Source of the DNA: Megaleporinus macrocephalus
Lineage: Eukaryota; Chordata; Actinopteri; Characiformes; Anostomidae
DNA: 64,000 nucleotides
Assembly: GCA_021613375.1 (NCBI GenBank)
Contig: CM038714.1
Location: 44,508,623-44,572,622, forward strand
Direction of reading: 5' to 3'
The notes beneath the pieces are model-generated. The model searched no databases. It was not told the origin of the DNA and saw nothing but the letters and a program-made list of their open reading frames with translations. The translations under genes and the position numbers were made by a program. Positions 12,331-25,493 of the stretch are shown here, piece after piece. Numbering within the stretch: the first letter of the stretch is position 1; every line of letters starts with the position of its first letter.

Positions 12331-12743
12331 TGATTAATTGGCTTAAACATGGTGTGTAATTGTGAAGAGCTGTAACAATAACATGTTTGGCAATGTTCTA
12401 ATAAACGAAGGAAACCCAGAGCTAAAAAAAACAGTGACTTTATTTCGAACTGCTCATCACTTTAAGCTAAATTGGCAAAAGAAAATAACTAAAAATATAA
12501 TAATACATTTTGTAGTCGAGCATTAGAAAACACCACAGTGTGCTGAAATAGATGCACAATAATGCTATTAAAATGAGGATAAAGTGACTTGGCTTGTGTA
12601 GTTGGGCTGAGCCAAACATGCATATAAACATGCACATACATACATACCCAAACTGCAGACATACCCATACAAACCCCAGTTCCAAAATAATATATAAACA
12701 TACATGCATACATAAGACCAGACATATTCACATGTAAGTACAA

Positions 12744-12881
<138 letters not shown>

Positions 12882-12955
12882 GGAACCAGAAGTTTTTTTA
12901 AGCTATTTCAAAGCATTTCTGTTCATTAATTCATTATAAAATTTTCACACAATAT

Positions 12956-13457
12956 ACACTACCACTCAAAAGTTTAGGATCACTTTAGAATTTCATTCAT
13001 GCAATTTCCACGCAATTCACAAACAATATTGTCCATTTCACTATTAATGTAAGTGTATCAGATGATTTTTAAAGAATCAAAATGTTTGTATTAAAGTCTA
13101 TTTTTGTATAGAGGCTTATTTTACATATAGTCCTATTATCAGCAATTCTCAGTCCTCCTGGTACGGCCACCAATCCAAGTTAAGGATGTTATTGGGCTAA
13201 TTGTTTGTTAGGACACTCTTGCTCAATTGTGATGAACAGCTGAAAAACATTCTACTAATAAGTGAGTATAAAGGGAACAACATTCTAGGTTAGTTTAGTA
13301 TCTGGAGCATCAGCAGTTGATGGCTTGCTGACCGGCTCTAAATGACCAGAAAAAACAACTTTCTTTAGAGACCCGTCAGTCCATTGTTGTGTTAAGGAAG
13401 GAAGATACTTCACTGAAAACAAGAACATTTCACTGTGATCCCAAACTTTTGAGTGTA
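12956..13457 (+). mobile_element. Short non-autonomous Tc1-type element with both ends
   Basis: Left end CACTCAAAAGTTTAGGATCA, right end GATCCCAAACTTTTGAGTG, which are inverted copies. About 390 bases of leader are followed by the first codons of a decayed transposase (AAATGACCAGAAAAAACAAC), then the right end directly. Two further copies of the same leader lie at 16290-16893 and 32452-32840. Confidence 0.82.
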
Positions 13458-13545
13458 AATCACAGGTAGCAAAATAAAATTAGACAAAAATGAAGATACA
13501 TGTTTTTCATAGGACAGAGATTACAGAGTGTAGCTTTAAAAGAAA

Positions 13546-14299
13546 ATGTAGCCATTTTTAGTAAATCAAGGAGTTGCTAAGTGATAGTTATGGTACTTGA
13601 TCTATCACACTGGGTGCTGGACAAAGGGCTGTGAGTTTCCATCCCTGTGGGATAAGAACAGCAGTGTGGGTGTGATCATGTTGGGTCTTACAGCCCCACC
13701 TCCATGCTCACCTGCTGAAGGGGCATATGTTCAGGTGATGAGGTCACTCCGTTCCCATCTGCCTACTTTTTGTAAGAACCAATGAGGCAGCATCTTGCTG
13801 TCCATCTCCTGTCTGCATGACAGGACACCCTCTGGTCCACTAGAATGCAAGTCCAGCTTGGCATAGAATGTAAGTTGGCACATAATAGAGTTGCTTTAAA
13901 AATATATTAAATTTAAGATAAGATACTGCTTACTTGTTCAAATCGTAATTGTAACCTAATATAAAGGCTAACTTTATAAAAGTAATGTAATATGATTACT
14001 CGATTTCTGACCATTGGGTTTGTTGTCGTCATTTAATATAATTCAATAAAGACAAGAAACTTAATGGACCATGCTTTGTGTGTGTTGTGCGTACATCCAT
14101 TTGAAAATGAGATGTTCTAATAAGGTGCGATGAACCACAAAGAAAGTGGGGGCATAAGCAGCTGATGTTGTGAGTCACACAAATGGTCTTTGATCACACA
14201 TTTAGCAAAAATGACTGGAAGTAACGAAGGATATCGAAATATATCAAATCTAAAGGTAACAAATGTGTACAGTATTTTCTGTGTGTGGGTTTTGATTTG
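13546..14299. other. Non-coding DNA
   Basis: No gene. 13600-13850 is less AT-rich, with polypyrimidine pieces, and has no recognised repeat. Confidence 0.4.
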
Positions 14300-15247
14300 T
14301 ACAGTACTGTGCAAAGGTTTTAGGCACTTGGGGGTATTATATGTAAAAAGCAATTTTTCCAGACAATACGCTTTTATTTTATCAGCAAAACACTTTATTT
14401 TTTAAATATTTAAATAGTTTTTATTCAGTAAGAAGTGACTTTACATATTGTCACTGTCCAAAAGAAGAAAAAATTAAAGCATGTAAATCTCAGTGGTGGT
14501 TCTAGGATTTTTCTGAGTAAGGGGCCATCAAGGGGTAACAATATTCATAGAGGGGCCAAGTATTTGTCCAACATCCTTGCACACAATCCCTGATTTTGGT
14601 AAGGTGTACACATTTCACAATCACACTGGTGTCACATGTTTTGATATACAAACAAATAAAAATGAAAACCATTACATTAAAGTTATGGTAAGTCTGATCA
14701 CCATAAGTTGGAAGAATTCAGTGAACGTATGTACCATTTCACAAGATAACATTGTCAGACATTTCATACATTACAGCATTAACTGTTGTTGCTCTCCCTA
14801 AATGATTTCTGACCTGATGAGGGACTGGAGGTGCCATGCTCTTGACCATCATCTGATGTACAGTCCTCTGCTGCTCTCACCCTGCTTATTTTCAGCGGCT
14901 GACTGACGCACACTTTCGGCCAATAACTGATGAATTCCTGCCCGAGACTGAACCTTTCTTTTCATATCGTCGCTGTACAATAAAAAAAAAAAAACAAGTA
15001 TCTTCAAAAGGGCAACTTTACAGAAGAGGACAAAAACTCTTTACTTTTATTGTAAGTCAATGGAACCAGATTTACACTGAAAGATAATATCTATTTCTTT
15101 TTTCAAAATACGATATTTAAGCTACTTTTTGTATTTGTATCTGTTCTAATGGTATCTGGTCTTCTTACTGGTGAAAATACACGTACTGCTAAGATGAATG
15201 GTTTGAAGGAATGAGCTTGTTTGCCTAAACTTTTGCATAGTATTGTA
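14300..15247 (+). mobile_element. Tc1-like non-autonomous element
   Basis: Left end TACAGTACTGTGCAAAGGTT, right end CTAAACTTTTGCATAGTATT then GTA; the arms match over about 26 bases and TA starts and ends fit Tc1/mariner insertion. It carries a half copy of the MITE described at 16954 (CAGTGGTGGTTCTAGGATTT at 14490). No transposase is recognisable. Confidence 0.75.
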
Positions 15248-16289
15248 TATTCTCGTTCAGAGATTAAAAACACAAACACTGAGATTACAAGATCTGAGAC
15301 TAAAGCTATTAAATAATCCACATCACTGAGATATTTAACTGTACAAATGCAATAAACTGCAATACACTATACGGCTTCTTCTGGGCTTTTGCTTTATATG
15401 ATACAAATCTGTTGTGTGCTATGTATTATGATCAATCGGGTAGACATCATTCCTCTTCAGTAATTATTAAATAGAGGCCAATCTAAAAACTCAGCCTGGC
15501 CATAATTTGTGTTCTATCTGCTAAAAGCTCTGTACTGGCTCATTAGGCTTCACTGGTGCGCTTAGACATCGATGATCACTGTTTGTGATGCAATCTGTGG
15601 ACGCTCTCTTAGCTCTCCGCGGCTTCAGCAGTCCGCACAAACACATACATAAAGTGGAAATACACTGCCCAATTGTACGCATGCATTTTTTCATTTGTTT
15701 TTCTTTCACTGTTTTCCATTTCAACACAATAAGTACCTAAATTCCTTCCACCGATGAGACACAACGCACCTCTCAAAAATGAGAGAGTCCGGACAGCACA
15801 CACGAAGATGATGTATGAGGATGATTACACTCAAATCTGGGTTTGTCTCCTCAGTTTCTCCTAACGTTTCCCCAACTACACACCTGACGCATCGCAGCCC
15901 CACCACCTCCCACTATCCCACACTGAGGTCATTCATTTCTCAAGCACATTTATGTGGTGTGGGATTTGATAATTGCTTCTCGCAGGATTTTACGGACAAC
16001 CTTAACGTACTTAAGGGGAGCCAGTCATCGCTGGCATCAATCATTTTATTCATCCACTAATTTCCCATCCACGCCCGCTCATCCGTTCATTGATCCACAT
16101 TTGCGACCAATCACCAAAATGATTCCTCTGTGCCTGATCTATTATTATTTCATTAAACTACGCTGGTGTACAGAATGTCAGCTCTTCATTTGATAAATCT
16201 CCAAAGTGGCGACCACATTTTCATGCATGTCAATATAATTAATAACACTGTAGAGTGAACTACTGTAAACACCAGAGGGCGTTCCCCAT
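15248..16289. other. Unique non-coding DNA
   Basis: Small overlapping frames at 15520-16190 are low-complexity (Ser/Thr/Pro/His) and on both strands. No family recognised. The AT/GC balance of 15530-16130 resembles conserved non-coding DNA. Confidence 0.4.
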
Positions 16290-16893
16290 GTTTTATTTAA
16301 GTACCTGCTTTAGTACAGCGAGTACATGCTTTAGTACATGCTGAGACCGATACCATAATAAGTAGCCCACTTGATCAAGTATTAGTAGCAAGAATCTTGT
16401 TTTCAATGAAGTATCTTCCTTCCTTAACACAACAATGGACTGACGGGTCTCTAAAGAAAGTTGTTTCTTTCTGGTCATTTTGAGTCGGTCAGCAAGCCAT
16501 CAACTGCTGAAGCTTCAGATACTAAACTAACCTAAAATGTTGTTCTCCCTTTTATACTCACTTATTAGTAGAATGTGTTTCAGCTGTGCATCACAATTGA
16601 GCAAGAGTGTCCTAACAACCAATTAGCCCAATAACATCCTTAACTTGGATTGGTGGCTGTACCAGGAGATTTAGACAGAGGACTGAGAATTACTGATAAT
16701 AGGACTATATGCAAAATAAGCCTCTATACAAAAATAGACTTTAATACAAACATTTTTATTCTTTAAAAATCATCTGATACACTTATATTAATTGTGAAAT
16801 GAACAATATTGTTTGTGAATTGCATGAAAATTGCATAAATTGCATGAAATGAAATTCTAAAGTGATTCTAACTTTTTGAGCGGTAATGTAGGT
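16290..16893 (-). mobile_element. Tc1-type element, 5' part only
   Basis: Reverse copy of the 12956 element's leader. Its terminus is at the right (TTCTAACTTTTTGAGCGGTA). It continues into the start of the transposase, an open frame from 16478 leftwards that begins MTRKKQLSLETRQSIVVLRK, a Tc1-type N-terminus. After about 22 codons the resemblance ends. The other terminus was not found. Confidence 0.78.
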
Positions 16894-16953
16894 AGGTACT
16901 TCATTTTTAATGTTCATACTGTCATGTTTTGGGGTCTACCGGAGTAGATTTAC

Positions 16954-17137
16954 CACTGGCGATTCTAGGGGTGGGGCCACAGGGGCATTGGCCCCAGCTG
17001 AAATCTGATTGGCTCCCTTAAGTGCCCCTGTCTTGTCACTCATCTGTCCTTTGCCAGAGAGCCATGATTAGATTATAGGTGGATACAATTCCAGGCCCGA
17101 ACACTACTGGCACATAAAAAACCTAGAACCACCAGTG
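16954..17137. mobile_element. hAT-like MITE with target-site duplication
   Basis: Inverted ends CACTGGCGATTCTAGG at 16954 and CCTAGAACCACCAGTG at 17122-17137 (14 of 16 match). The flanks AGATTTAC (left) and CGATTTAC (right) agree at 7 of 8 positions, the duplication length made by hAT transposases. The interior is GGGGCC-rich text seen also at 14505-14560. Confidence 0.75.
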
Positions 17138-17832
17138 CGATTTACATGCTTCAATTTTTCAAAAAAACAATATTTACCTCATACTGTACATTTGCATTGG
17201 CCCTCTGTCTAAAATACTCTGTTAGAGCTCCTGTGTCTTAAAGCCCCACCTCCCCAAGAGCCCAATGTGCTTTGATTGGTCAACTTATTCAATGCATTCT
17301 GACTGGCCAGACTCTTACAAGTTACGCCTCCACACTGCTGTGGCTATTCCTACAATGGCGCCGGTTCTAGCGTATCAGTTTAAGCCAGAGTCCGATAAGG
17401 AAAGTCAGGCAGAACAAGTAGGTAGACCTGAACCACCTGGACTGGACTGGAGCAGCTAGAGGTGATCTTTTAGAGTGGTACGTTTCCACTGCTTTATTTC
17501 TCTAAGCGATGAGTGAGGTTGTGCCAAGCTGACCTGTAGGCTAGCAATAAGGACTTGTAACAAAGAAAAGGACAGGCATTCCACTGAGCCATTTCAGGCA
17601 GCTGAGGAAACTGGTTTCTGTGGGAGAGAGTTTCTCCATCTAGCTTGCACTTCAGGCTTTATGACTTTGCAGACTATTTACATACACAAAAAGCTAGAAA
17701 ACATCAAAGGAAAGAGAATAATCCCTTTTAAAATCCAGCAGATTTTAAATGAATTGCATAAACTATGCGATAGATTAACCAGTGCAGTGAAGCAGAGTGG
17801 GTTTTGTTCCACATCAGTAAAGTGCTTCTGCC

Positions 17833-18117
17833 AGTCAAATCAAGTTTATTTATATAGCACCTTTTACACCAATGTTGTCACAAAGCAGCTTTACAGAAGT
17901 TTAAAAAACAAGAAAGCATTAAGTCACAGCATGTATCCCCCTATAAACAAGCCAGAGGTGATGGTGGCAAGGAAAAACTCCCTCAGACTGGAGAAAAAAC
18001 CTTGGGAGGAACTAAGACTCACAGGAGGAGACCCATCCTCCTCTGGGCAAACAGTATTTACAGTTTATTAAGCTAAATTCCTAAATAGAACTAATAGAAT
18101 CTCTGTTTGAGGTCTGC
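17833..18117 (+). repeat. Dispersed fish repeat, copy A
   Basis: Contains CAAGTTTATTTATATAGCAC, TCACAAAGCAGCTTTACAGA, GGCAAGGAAAAACTCCCTCA and AGACCCATCCTCCTCTGG, the signature of a very common fish interspersed repeat. A 3' copy lies at 19126-19300 and is almost identical over 165 bases. The 136-codon open frame crossing it is chance. Confidence 0.75.
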
Positions 18118-19125
18118 TTATCAGCATCTTTTACCATCACTCTCTGTGCCACAGTAACAACACAAGTCAAATCAGCGGCTAATGCATCCAAGGAGCTTAC
18201 TTGTTTAGTCGTTTTAGCTGACTGAGCTGTAATTGAAGGCCTTCAAAGGCGAGACATACACTGTGATTTCTGAAATCTTGTACTTTGACAAACTGTACAT
18301 TTGAAAACTTCATCACACATGGACACTGTCTATCAATTGCTCACACTGTCACGCTGATATGTTAGGATATGGCTGATCACAATGTACATGAAATGCAGCC
18401 CAAACTGTCGGCTCTGTCTATGGACTATTTCCAATGAACAACACGCTGCATACAAAGAAAACATGCTGAGAAACTGTGCTACAGCTATGTCTTACCACAC
18501 TGTGCACTGAAAACTAAAAAAAACAAAAAAAAATAAAACTGGGGTGATGTACAGGGTAGGGCAGTACTGTCTCTCTATATTAAAGTACATCATTTAAGGC
18601 AATTTCTAAAAATCACTGCATTAATGCTTATACCTCACTAGTCTATTCTCTCAGACAGAGTACATTTGCGTATACCAACTTTGGTGCAGCAATTGTTGAC
18701 TTTTATGTCTCTGTTTCTGTTTAGCCTAAGTGTATGTATCCATACTAGAGGAGTGGTTGTGACTGTGACTGTGTATATGTGCTTAAAAATAGGCTAGAAC
18801 TGCACAGTGAACTGGGGAAATAAGGCAAGACAGCATGTTTATAGCAACCAATGGCTCAGACTGCAGTGGATTACATTCCACTTTAGGAGAATCTTGTTCA
18901 CTGCCTGCTTGAGCTGTTTGTTTATTAGCAAAGCAGCATACTCACATGGTCTCATGTGGTGTAGGATGTTGCTATTGGTGTTGAGTAAGAGCACTCAAGC
19001 ACACTATTAGTGGACCCCTTAAAATTTGCAATATTTATATTACTTTTCTTACTTCATACAGATTTCTCAATCTCTGTTTATTATTCTCAACACATCTAAA
19101 ATTTCTTAAATTGTCCTAAATTGTC

Positions 19126-19300
19126 CTGAACAAGCCAGAGGTGACGGTGGCAAGGAAAAACTCCCTCAGACTGGAGGAAGAAACCTTGGGAGAAACCAAG
19201 ACTCACAAGGGGAGACCCATCCTCCTCTGGTCAAACAGTATTTACAGTTTATGAAGCTAAATTCCTAAATAGAACTAAGAGAATCTCTGTTTCAGGTCTG
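19126..19300 (+). repeat. Dispersed fish repeat, copy B (3' part)
   Basis: Matches 17950-18117 (ACAAGCCAGAGGTGA to GTTTCAGGTCTGG), including the unusual continuation CAGTATTTACAGTTTATGAA. The 5' half is missing. The shared continuation suggests that A and B derive from one another or from a local subfamily. Confidence 0.75.
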
Positions 19301-20534
19301 GATGGTACAAGCTTTAGACATTGCACAGATAGAGGCAGTCTCTGACTAAGGCAGTCTCTGACTCGAACATTCTGTGCAGCTGTAAGTAAAGTACGTTTCA
19401 TAGTTTTGTTCCTGCGCATTATTTGAAACCTGTGGAGTCGCATATTTGAAGCACTATAAATGTGCCTACAACAAAATTGGCTCTCTGTTATTAAAACTCA
19501 TTGATTCTGAACTTCTGAATGATAGTACAGCTTTGTCACGTATAAAAGGTCTTTTCTGGTTAAGTGGACTTATTTGCAGCAAAGCAATTACAAGATAATG
19601 GAGAGCTAATCAGTTAATCAAGTCTAGGTTCAATACACAATCTTCTTCTGTACTTTCTTATCTGCAGCTTTATGTAGTGTGAAGGTCAATAGTTTAACCT
19701 CGTCCTCAAGTTTTCTCACAATCTCAATGCTGACAACATCCTCTGATGTTCACTTCTGTCCTCAGATCACTCCTCACGGTGATACACTCTCAGCCACAAT
19801 CAGCCTGTTCTCTGGCCCGATATTATTTTAACCATGTACTTTGTCAAATGTTTTTTTTTTAAATGCTAAATTAAACCCCATCAAACCAAAATCACAGTCA
19901 TGTCGACTACCTGATTCTGCAATGTTAAAGTAACTGACCAAATTAACAGAATATCTAACAAGCTCAGGAGAGCTGATTACACTATGCACTTCAAGATTTA
20001 CTTTGAGCAAAGAAGGCGTTCAGACAGATAACACACTAACACTGATAATATCAGAAATCACAATGCCGATGTCTTTCCTAATGTGACGTGTTTCCGGTTG
20101 AAACTGAATATTCAGCTGGGAAATAATTATGAGCAGAACATTATTTTATTCTTTAGGATTGAATTTAAAAAAGAAAAAGACGGATGACCAATCTTAATAA
20201 ACATGGAGTCAGACAGTCAGCAGACTGTCTGTTTCACAGAAAATCCAAAGATAAAAAACTAAAAACATATTTCTGTAGATCCTAATATGTGATTAATTTT
20301 AGGGATCTTTGAAAACTTTTAAACACTGGGTTGCCAGTGCAATCAAACTGAAATTACTCTGAAGTAATTCTTTTTTCAACTTGTCCAAAAACCAAAAGTG
20401 AAGAGGATGCTGTGAGCAGACTAACTAACTGGAGTTGTGTATACATGCAGCAGGGAACAGACGTCATAAAGGTTGTTATACTAATCAATAATATTATTTT
20501 TTTGGGTCCCTGTTATATTGTTAGTTTATATTCA
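19301..20534. other. Unique non-coding DNA
   Basis: No gene or clear repeat; includes a T9 run at 19851. Confidence 0.45.
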
Positions 20535-20995
20535 TAAAAAGGGGTTTCCATGGCAGAGAGCCTTAACAAAAGCCTATGATCAGATGTGTACAATGGCAAG
20601 CTAGTACTGGAGCAGTGCTGAGCTAGCCACCATTGGTCTCTGGAGCATTGGAAATGTTCTCGCTGGAATAAGGAGCTTCACTATCTGGCAGTCTGATGTA
20701 GGAATATGGGTTTAATGCCAGGAGAGGTGTGTTAGAGTAGGGCTATTTTTAGCGTTTAGGTTCCTTATTTCCAACGACAAGCAATGTAAATGCTACAAAA
20801 TGCTTCCATGCTTCCAATTTTGCTGTAAAAGCCTTTTCCTGTTCCTGCATTACATTCTTTGTAAAATCAGAGAATAAAGATGTGGTTTGATGAGTTTGGC
20901 ATTGAGACCCAGTGGCTTACACAGAGCTCAAACCTCGACTCAGTGAACACCTTTGGGATGAACTGGAGTGCTAATTGTGTTTAATATCAGTGCCT
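20535..20995 (+). pseudogene. Ancient Tc1 transposase relic
   Basis: Collinear but badly decayed transposase text: GGGTTTCCATGGCAGAG, CTCTGGAGCATTGGAAATG, CTATCTGGCAGTCTGATG, TTTTCCTGTTCC, ending in GAACACCTTTGGGATGAACT (the codons for EHLWDEL). Many stops and indels; no open frame remains. Termini were not recognised. Confidence 0.65.
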
Positions 20996-21132
20996 TTGAC
21001 TTTGACTGAATTTACACATAATGTAACTTTATTAATATACTTTAAAAATCTTTGCTTTAAGTTAAGACCTCATGTTAAAACAGCCAACACACGCTTAACC
21101 ATTTCAAATAATAGCAGGAGGCACATCTGGTT

Positions 21133-21176
21133 TGGACGTCTGGTTCCAATCATCACTGTGAACAATTCCAAATAAG
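21133..21176 (+). repeat. Dispersed repeat core, copy of the 43340 family
   Basis: GTCTGGTTCCAATCATCACT then GTGAACAATTCC; only the core remains. Confidence 0.55.
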
Positions 21177-23142
21177 TAACTTAAATGGGAGTGGAATCAT
21201 CTTAATGATTCAGTACGACAGAAATGTTAGTACTTGTTTAGGTTTGTTTACACTGCGAGTTACATAAACAACATGGAAGTCATGAATAATGTAGCAGCAA
21301 GCGAGATCATTACACAGCAGTGTTTAATGCGGAAAGTCTATATAAATATATCAGTCAAGCAACATATCGGTCAACCGCTTAATGCTGCTACGATGATCTG
21401 TAGCACAGTGTCTTTGAGTACTAAGTTTAGACAATGAAGAGTGTGATGGCTGCGGTTCTTGTATATACAGTAGTTAGTCAAATTCATAAAGAATAATGCT
21501 AAGAAATCTGCTCAAACCTCAAAGCACTTAGCATGTTTGACCTCTGTCTGTGGTGCTAAAATATGCAATAGCAAGTGATTGCAGCTCAACAAATTGCACT
21601 TAAAGAGGAGTTTTGAAATGAAAACGCATTGATTCAGGTATCCCTGAGTGGTCGGTGCTCTGCATGTGCAATGACATCTCCAACACCATGCTAAATGAGA
21701 CTTGCATATCAATACTTCTTCAATGAGAGTGTAAAACCCTACGGGAATCTGAGTTCATTAGTGATGCTCTCCATACATGAGCTAGAGAGGTCCCTAACGG
21801 CCTTGATTTCATGATGTTAACATGAATGCCTAATGAACCGCATCACCCAGCAACTCCAGATCAATATAATGCACACTTTGTCTGAACTGCTGCATTACTG
21901 CACAATGTCTTGCACAATGCTTCTTTAGTTGCATTTGCTATTTGAGCTTAGAAGTACAGTACTGATAGGTATAGGTTTCAGCAGGGTTTTATTGATACTA
22001 CTTAATGATACCTCCATAATTTGGTGCAAAAAGTTAAGATATGACATGAAAAGATACATGAAGATGTGAAAAGGCCACGGTCATATGCCTACAGACTTTA
22101 GCCATTTACCTTCGCTCCCATGAGCTGGTGTAGGCTATGGAAATATATTGACATCTGTTCTTTCCTTTTCTTTTGAACTTGTAATGCTGGTAACATTTTT
22201 TGATGTAAATATTTAGTCCACCAAACTATCCTACTTGGAGTTTTAACACAAGTCTCAAATCTGTATTAGAAAATTCAAGCAAGAAGCTGGCCAAAATATC
22301 ATATCTAGAGCTTTATACAGGAAAAAAAACTATAAATATGTGCTGCAATAAAAGATTTCAACGTTGTAGCACAAATCGCCACAACATCGAAAGGCTGCAA
22401 AATGCTTTGCTGTTTCAGATTTGTAAATTGTTCTATAATGCCGTAACATTTTTTTCCCTTCTCCAATAGAGTTATAAGTTTGGAGATAGCAGCAATAACT
22501 AATTTTTTATTAGGCAGCCCCCTTTACAAGCAACTACCACTTTACATATCATGGTGTATATGTAGTTCAGTTAAAAATAAAAAAAGAAGAAATGTTTATG
22601 TTGTGACCCTGAACAGTGGTGGTGTGGAGGACATTGGCCTAGCTGAAAAAAGGAGGGGCTATGTTTTCAGCTTCAAGCTATAATTTGGGCTATTTTTTAG
22701 CCTCTAGCTAATGAGTGGATGTTTTCTAGGCTCTAGATTATCGAGGCTGTGTTTTCCAGTTGCTGTTTTATAAAATCTATGAAATAAATAAAATGCGGGA
22801 ACAGACTTGTGATTCTGTGGAGTTTGTTGAGAAGATCCTTGGCGCTACAATATACTGCATTTAGCTGCATTATCACTGCATATAGTAAAGTGAGCACATA
22901 TTAGAACGTATTACTACAGAATGACACTCTGCATTTGACCGTCTTCATCACAGTAAGCAGAACGACTCCTCCTGCTGATTCATTCCTGCACTGTTCACTT
23001 AAAAAATGGTTGCCATGTAGAGCGAACTGACCTTAGATAAGTATCAATAGCAACACAGTGTCATATGGCACCCATCGGTAAGTAATGGCCAAAAGTCAGA
23101 ATCTTTCATTTTCCAATGAATAAATAAAACATATTTTACAGA
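21177..23142. other. Unique non-coding DNA
   Basis: No gene. 22625-22750 has loosely recurring TTTTAGCCTCTAGCTA-type phrases, probably a decayed tandem repeat. Confidence 0.4.
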
Positions 23143-23433
23143 ATTCATCCATCCTTTGTTTTATCCCGCTACTTGAGGTCATGGGGGTGCTGGAGCCAAT
23201 CCCAGCATCATCGGGCTAGGGAATAGTACATCATGGACAGATTGCAAGTCCATTAAATGGCCAACACACAGTCACACCTACAGGCAATTTAGAGTGAGTG
23301 ATCAACCTAAAAAGGATGTGTTTGGACTGTGGAAGGAAACCAGTGTACCCGGGAAAACCCACTCAAGCACTGGGAGAACAAACAAACCCGGATCCTCTAG
23401 CTGTGTGGCGACAGTGCTAACCACTCCACCATC
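23143..23433 (-). mobile_element. SINE-type repeat, copy 2
   Basis: Reverse-orientation copy of the 6827 repeat: GGAGCCAATCCCAGCATCAT at the left, and the promoter-end complement GTGCTAACCACTCCACCATC at the right. It spans the same body with moderate divergence. Confidence 0.78.
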
Positions 23434-24550
23434 TTTAACGCCATCAACAGAATCCACAACAACTAAACACAATATATGTTTTTTCCTTTCAGTACAGCTT
23501 TCCCATCTTTGCCACAGACTTGCTTTTTGCCAGAGTTCAAACTTAGAAGCTGAGAAGCAATTTAAGCTTCCAAGAAACCAAAAAACGTAATTGCATTCCT
23601 CATCAGCAGCAGGATCTTCTAGTCTGTTAACAGAAAACCTTCACTCCAGAGACTGCTGAGGCACCACTGTAGGATGTAAGTAGGCATGTTACTACAGGTG
23701 TAGCGATGGCTAAATCCATCCCTTTAAATACCACCTCATCCCTTGCTTTCGCTCTTAATTCAGCTCCTACTATGAATATATTTCAAATATCTGCAGGTAA
23801 AGTCTAAGTTTCAACAACAAAAGAACATCCTGCCATTCCTCTCTGGCTCAAGGACGTTCATGTTTTATTAGGGCTTCTTCTTCCAGCCACAGATGCGCCC
23901 GCTAGCCCGGAGGCACCCAAGAACCTTAGAGTGTTTTTCACTTTGTCTCGGGAGTGTCAATAGCAGCAGCTGGAAGATAAAAGGTTGTGTGTGCCTTCAA
24001 AGTCATTTCACTCCCGTCAGTAATTGCTCTCATTTGTTCATATGGGAAAAAAATGCCATTTCTTGCCAGCGTGTCATTTCTTACCATTGTCTCTTCCGTC
24101 TGACTTCTTTCAGAGAACTGTGGGAGCACTCGGAGAATCTGTCATGAAAACAATGAGTGTTACAGCTGAGCGAACGGGAAAAGTTAATGAGCAGTGTGTG
24201 CTCTGCGCTTCATCATTAAAAGTTTAAAGATGCTCAATCAATTTAGCATTCTCTCACTCTGTCTCTGTCTCTCTCTCTCCCTCTCCTTTCATACATTCTT
24301 GTCCTATTAGCACTCAAAACAAAGCGCAATCAAACATTATTTGCCCAGAGAGGCTGAGGGATGTCTTCTGGGTCTAACATCGTTAAGATGGTGCGCTAGA
24401 TTCCTCCGTCAAATTCAGCCAGCAGTCGATGGGGCAGACAAAACAGCCCACAAATTGAGCAGACCACACGTCCTGCCTTCTGCTGGACAGCCTCAAAAGC
24501 CTGTAAGTTTGTTTTACTTTCCACAAAATGCAAAACAAACACACCTTCAA
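23434..24550. other. Non-coding DNA
   Basis: Contains a short CT run at 24252-24292. Overlapping frames at 23890-24230 and 24340-24690 lack recognisable domains. 23880-24240 may be conserved non-coding sequence. Confidence 0.4.
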
Positions 24551-24972
24551 TAGATGGATAGATAGGTAGATAGATAGATACTTTATTGATCCCAGAGGGA
24601 AACTCAAGGCATCCAGTAGCGATTTCACAAAATAAAACAGGACAGTTATAATAACACATAATAATAAAGATAGAATATAAAATTAATAGAATATACAAAA
24701 TACAAATAGAAAAAGGCTCACAGTGTGTATGTGAGAGTGATGACAGTGTTGCAGTTAACCAGTGTAAACAGTGTAGACCACTTCAGTAGTGCAAATACGC
24801 AGTTATGCAGACGGCAGTGCAAATATGCAATAAAAAGCAGCAGCACTATTTATATGTATAGACTATATACATAATATATAATATAATAGGCATAGTACAA
24901 TATAAACAGTAAAATCATTATATATAGTTAACAGTATAGTATGTATAACATACAGTTATACAGACGAATCTG
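24551..24972 (-). mobile_element. LINE-type 3' tail with (GATA)n target microsatellite
   Basis: (GATA)n at 24551-24580 joins ACTTTATTGATCCCAGAGGG; read on the minus strand this is ...GATCAATAAAG-TATC repeat, the tail of a common fish non-LTR retrotransposon with an AATAAA signal. The following 390 bases are AT-rich 3'-UTR-like sequence. No reverse transcriptase was seen. Confidence 0.55.
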
Positions 24973-25366
24973 TATAAATAAATAATCATTTTTTAGTTCT
25001 TTTTTACTAAACATTTTGAATATGTATAAAATATGTATACTATATGTTTTAATATCCGCAGTTAAATGAACAGCTTTCTTAGTGAAAATACACTAACTGT
25101 GGTGCGGGATTTCTATTTGCTTGAATACAGGGCTTTATCGATTTCTTGAGGAATTTAAGTAACTCGATTACAAATAATCATTGAAGTAAATTCTTTGCCT
25201 CAAAGATTTGTTTAATCCATACAACCATAAACAGTGCACTGTTTTGCATGGATGACTTTACTGGTGCACAGCGCCGGAGAAAACCATACACAGTGTCTAA
25301 AGTCTACTGTAAAACTGAACTAGCCGAAGGAGCCGTTACTGAGCGCCAACCTGAAGAAAGACGTGA

Positions 25367-25493
25367 CTGAAGTTAGCTTCTTATATGAATTCCGCCTTTC
25401 CACCTTAAATGATGCAGCAGTTACAGACGCCGGAATTTAACTTCTATACCAGTTAAGGTGGAACAAGGAATTCAAATAAGAATCTAACTTCAG
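25367..25493. repeat. Long inverted repeat (hairpin) inside the hAT-type element
   Basis: Arm 25367-25408 (CTGAAGTTAGCTTCTTATAT...CACCTTAA) pairs with 25453-25493 (TTAAGGTGGAAC...CTAACTTCAG), about 85% complementary, with a 44-base loop. Confidence 0.85.

Noticed and set aside
17661..18071. 136-codon frame
   Set aside because: Runs into a dispersed repeat (17833-18117) and has no domain.
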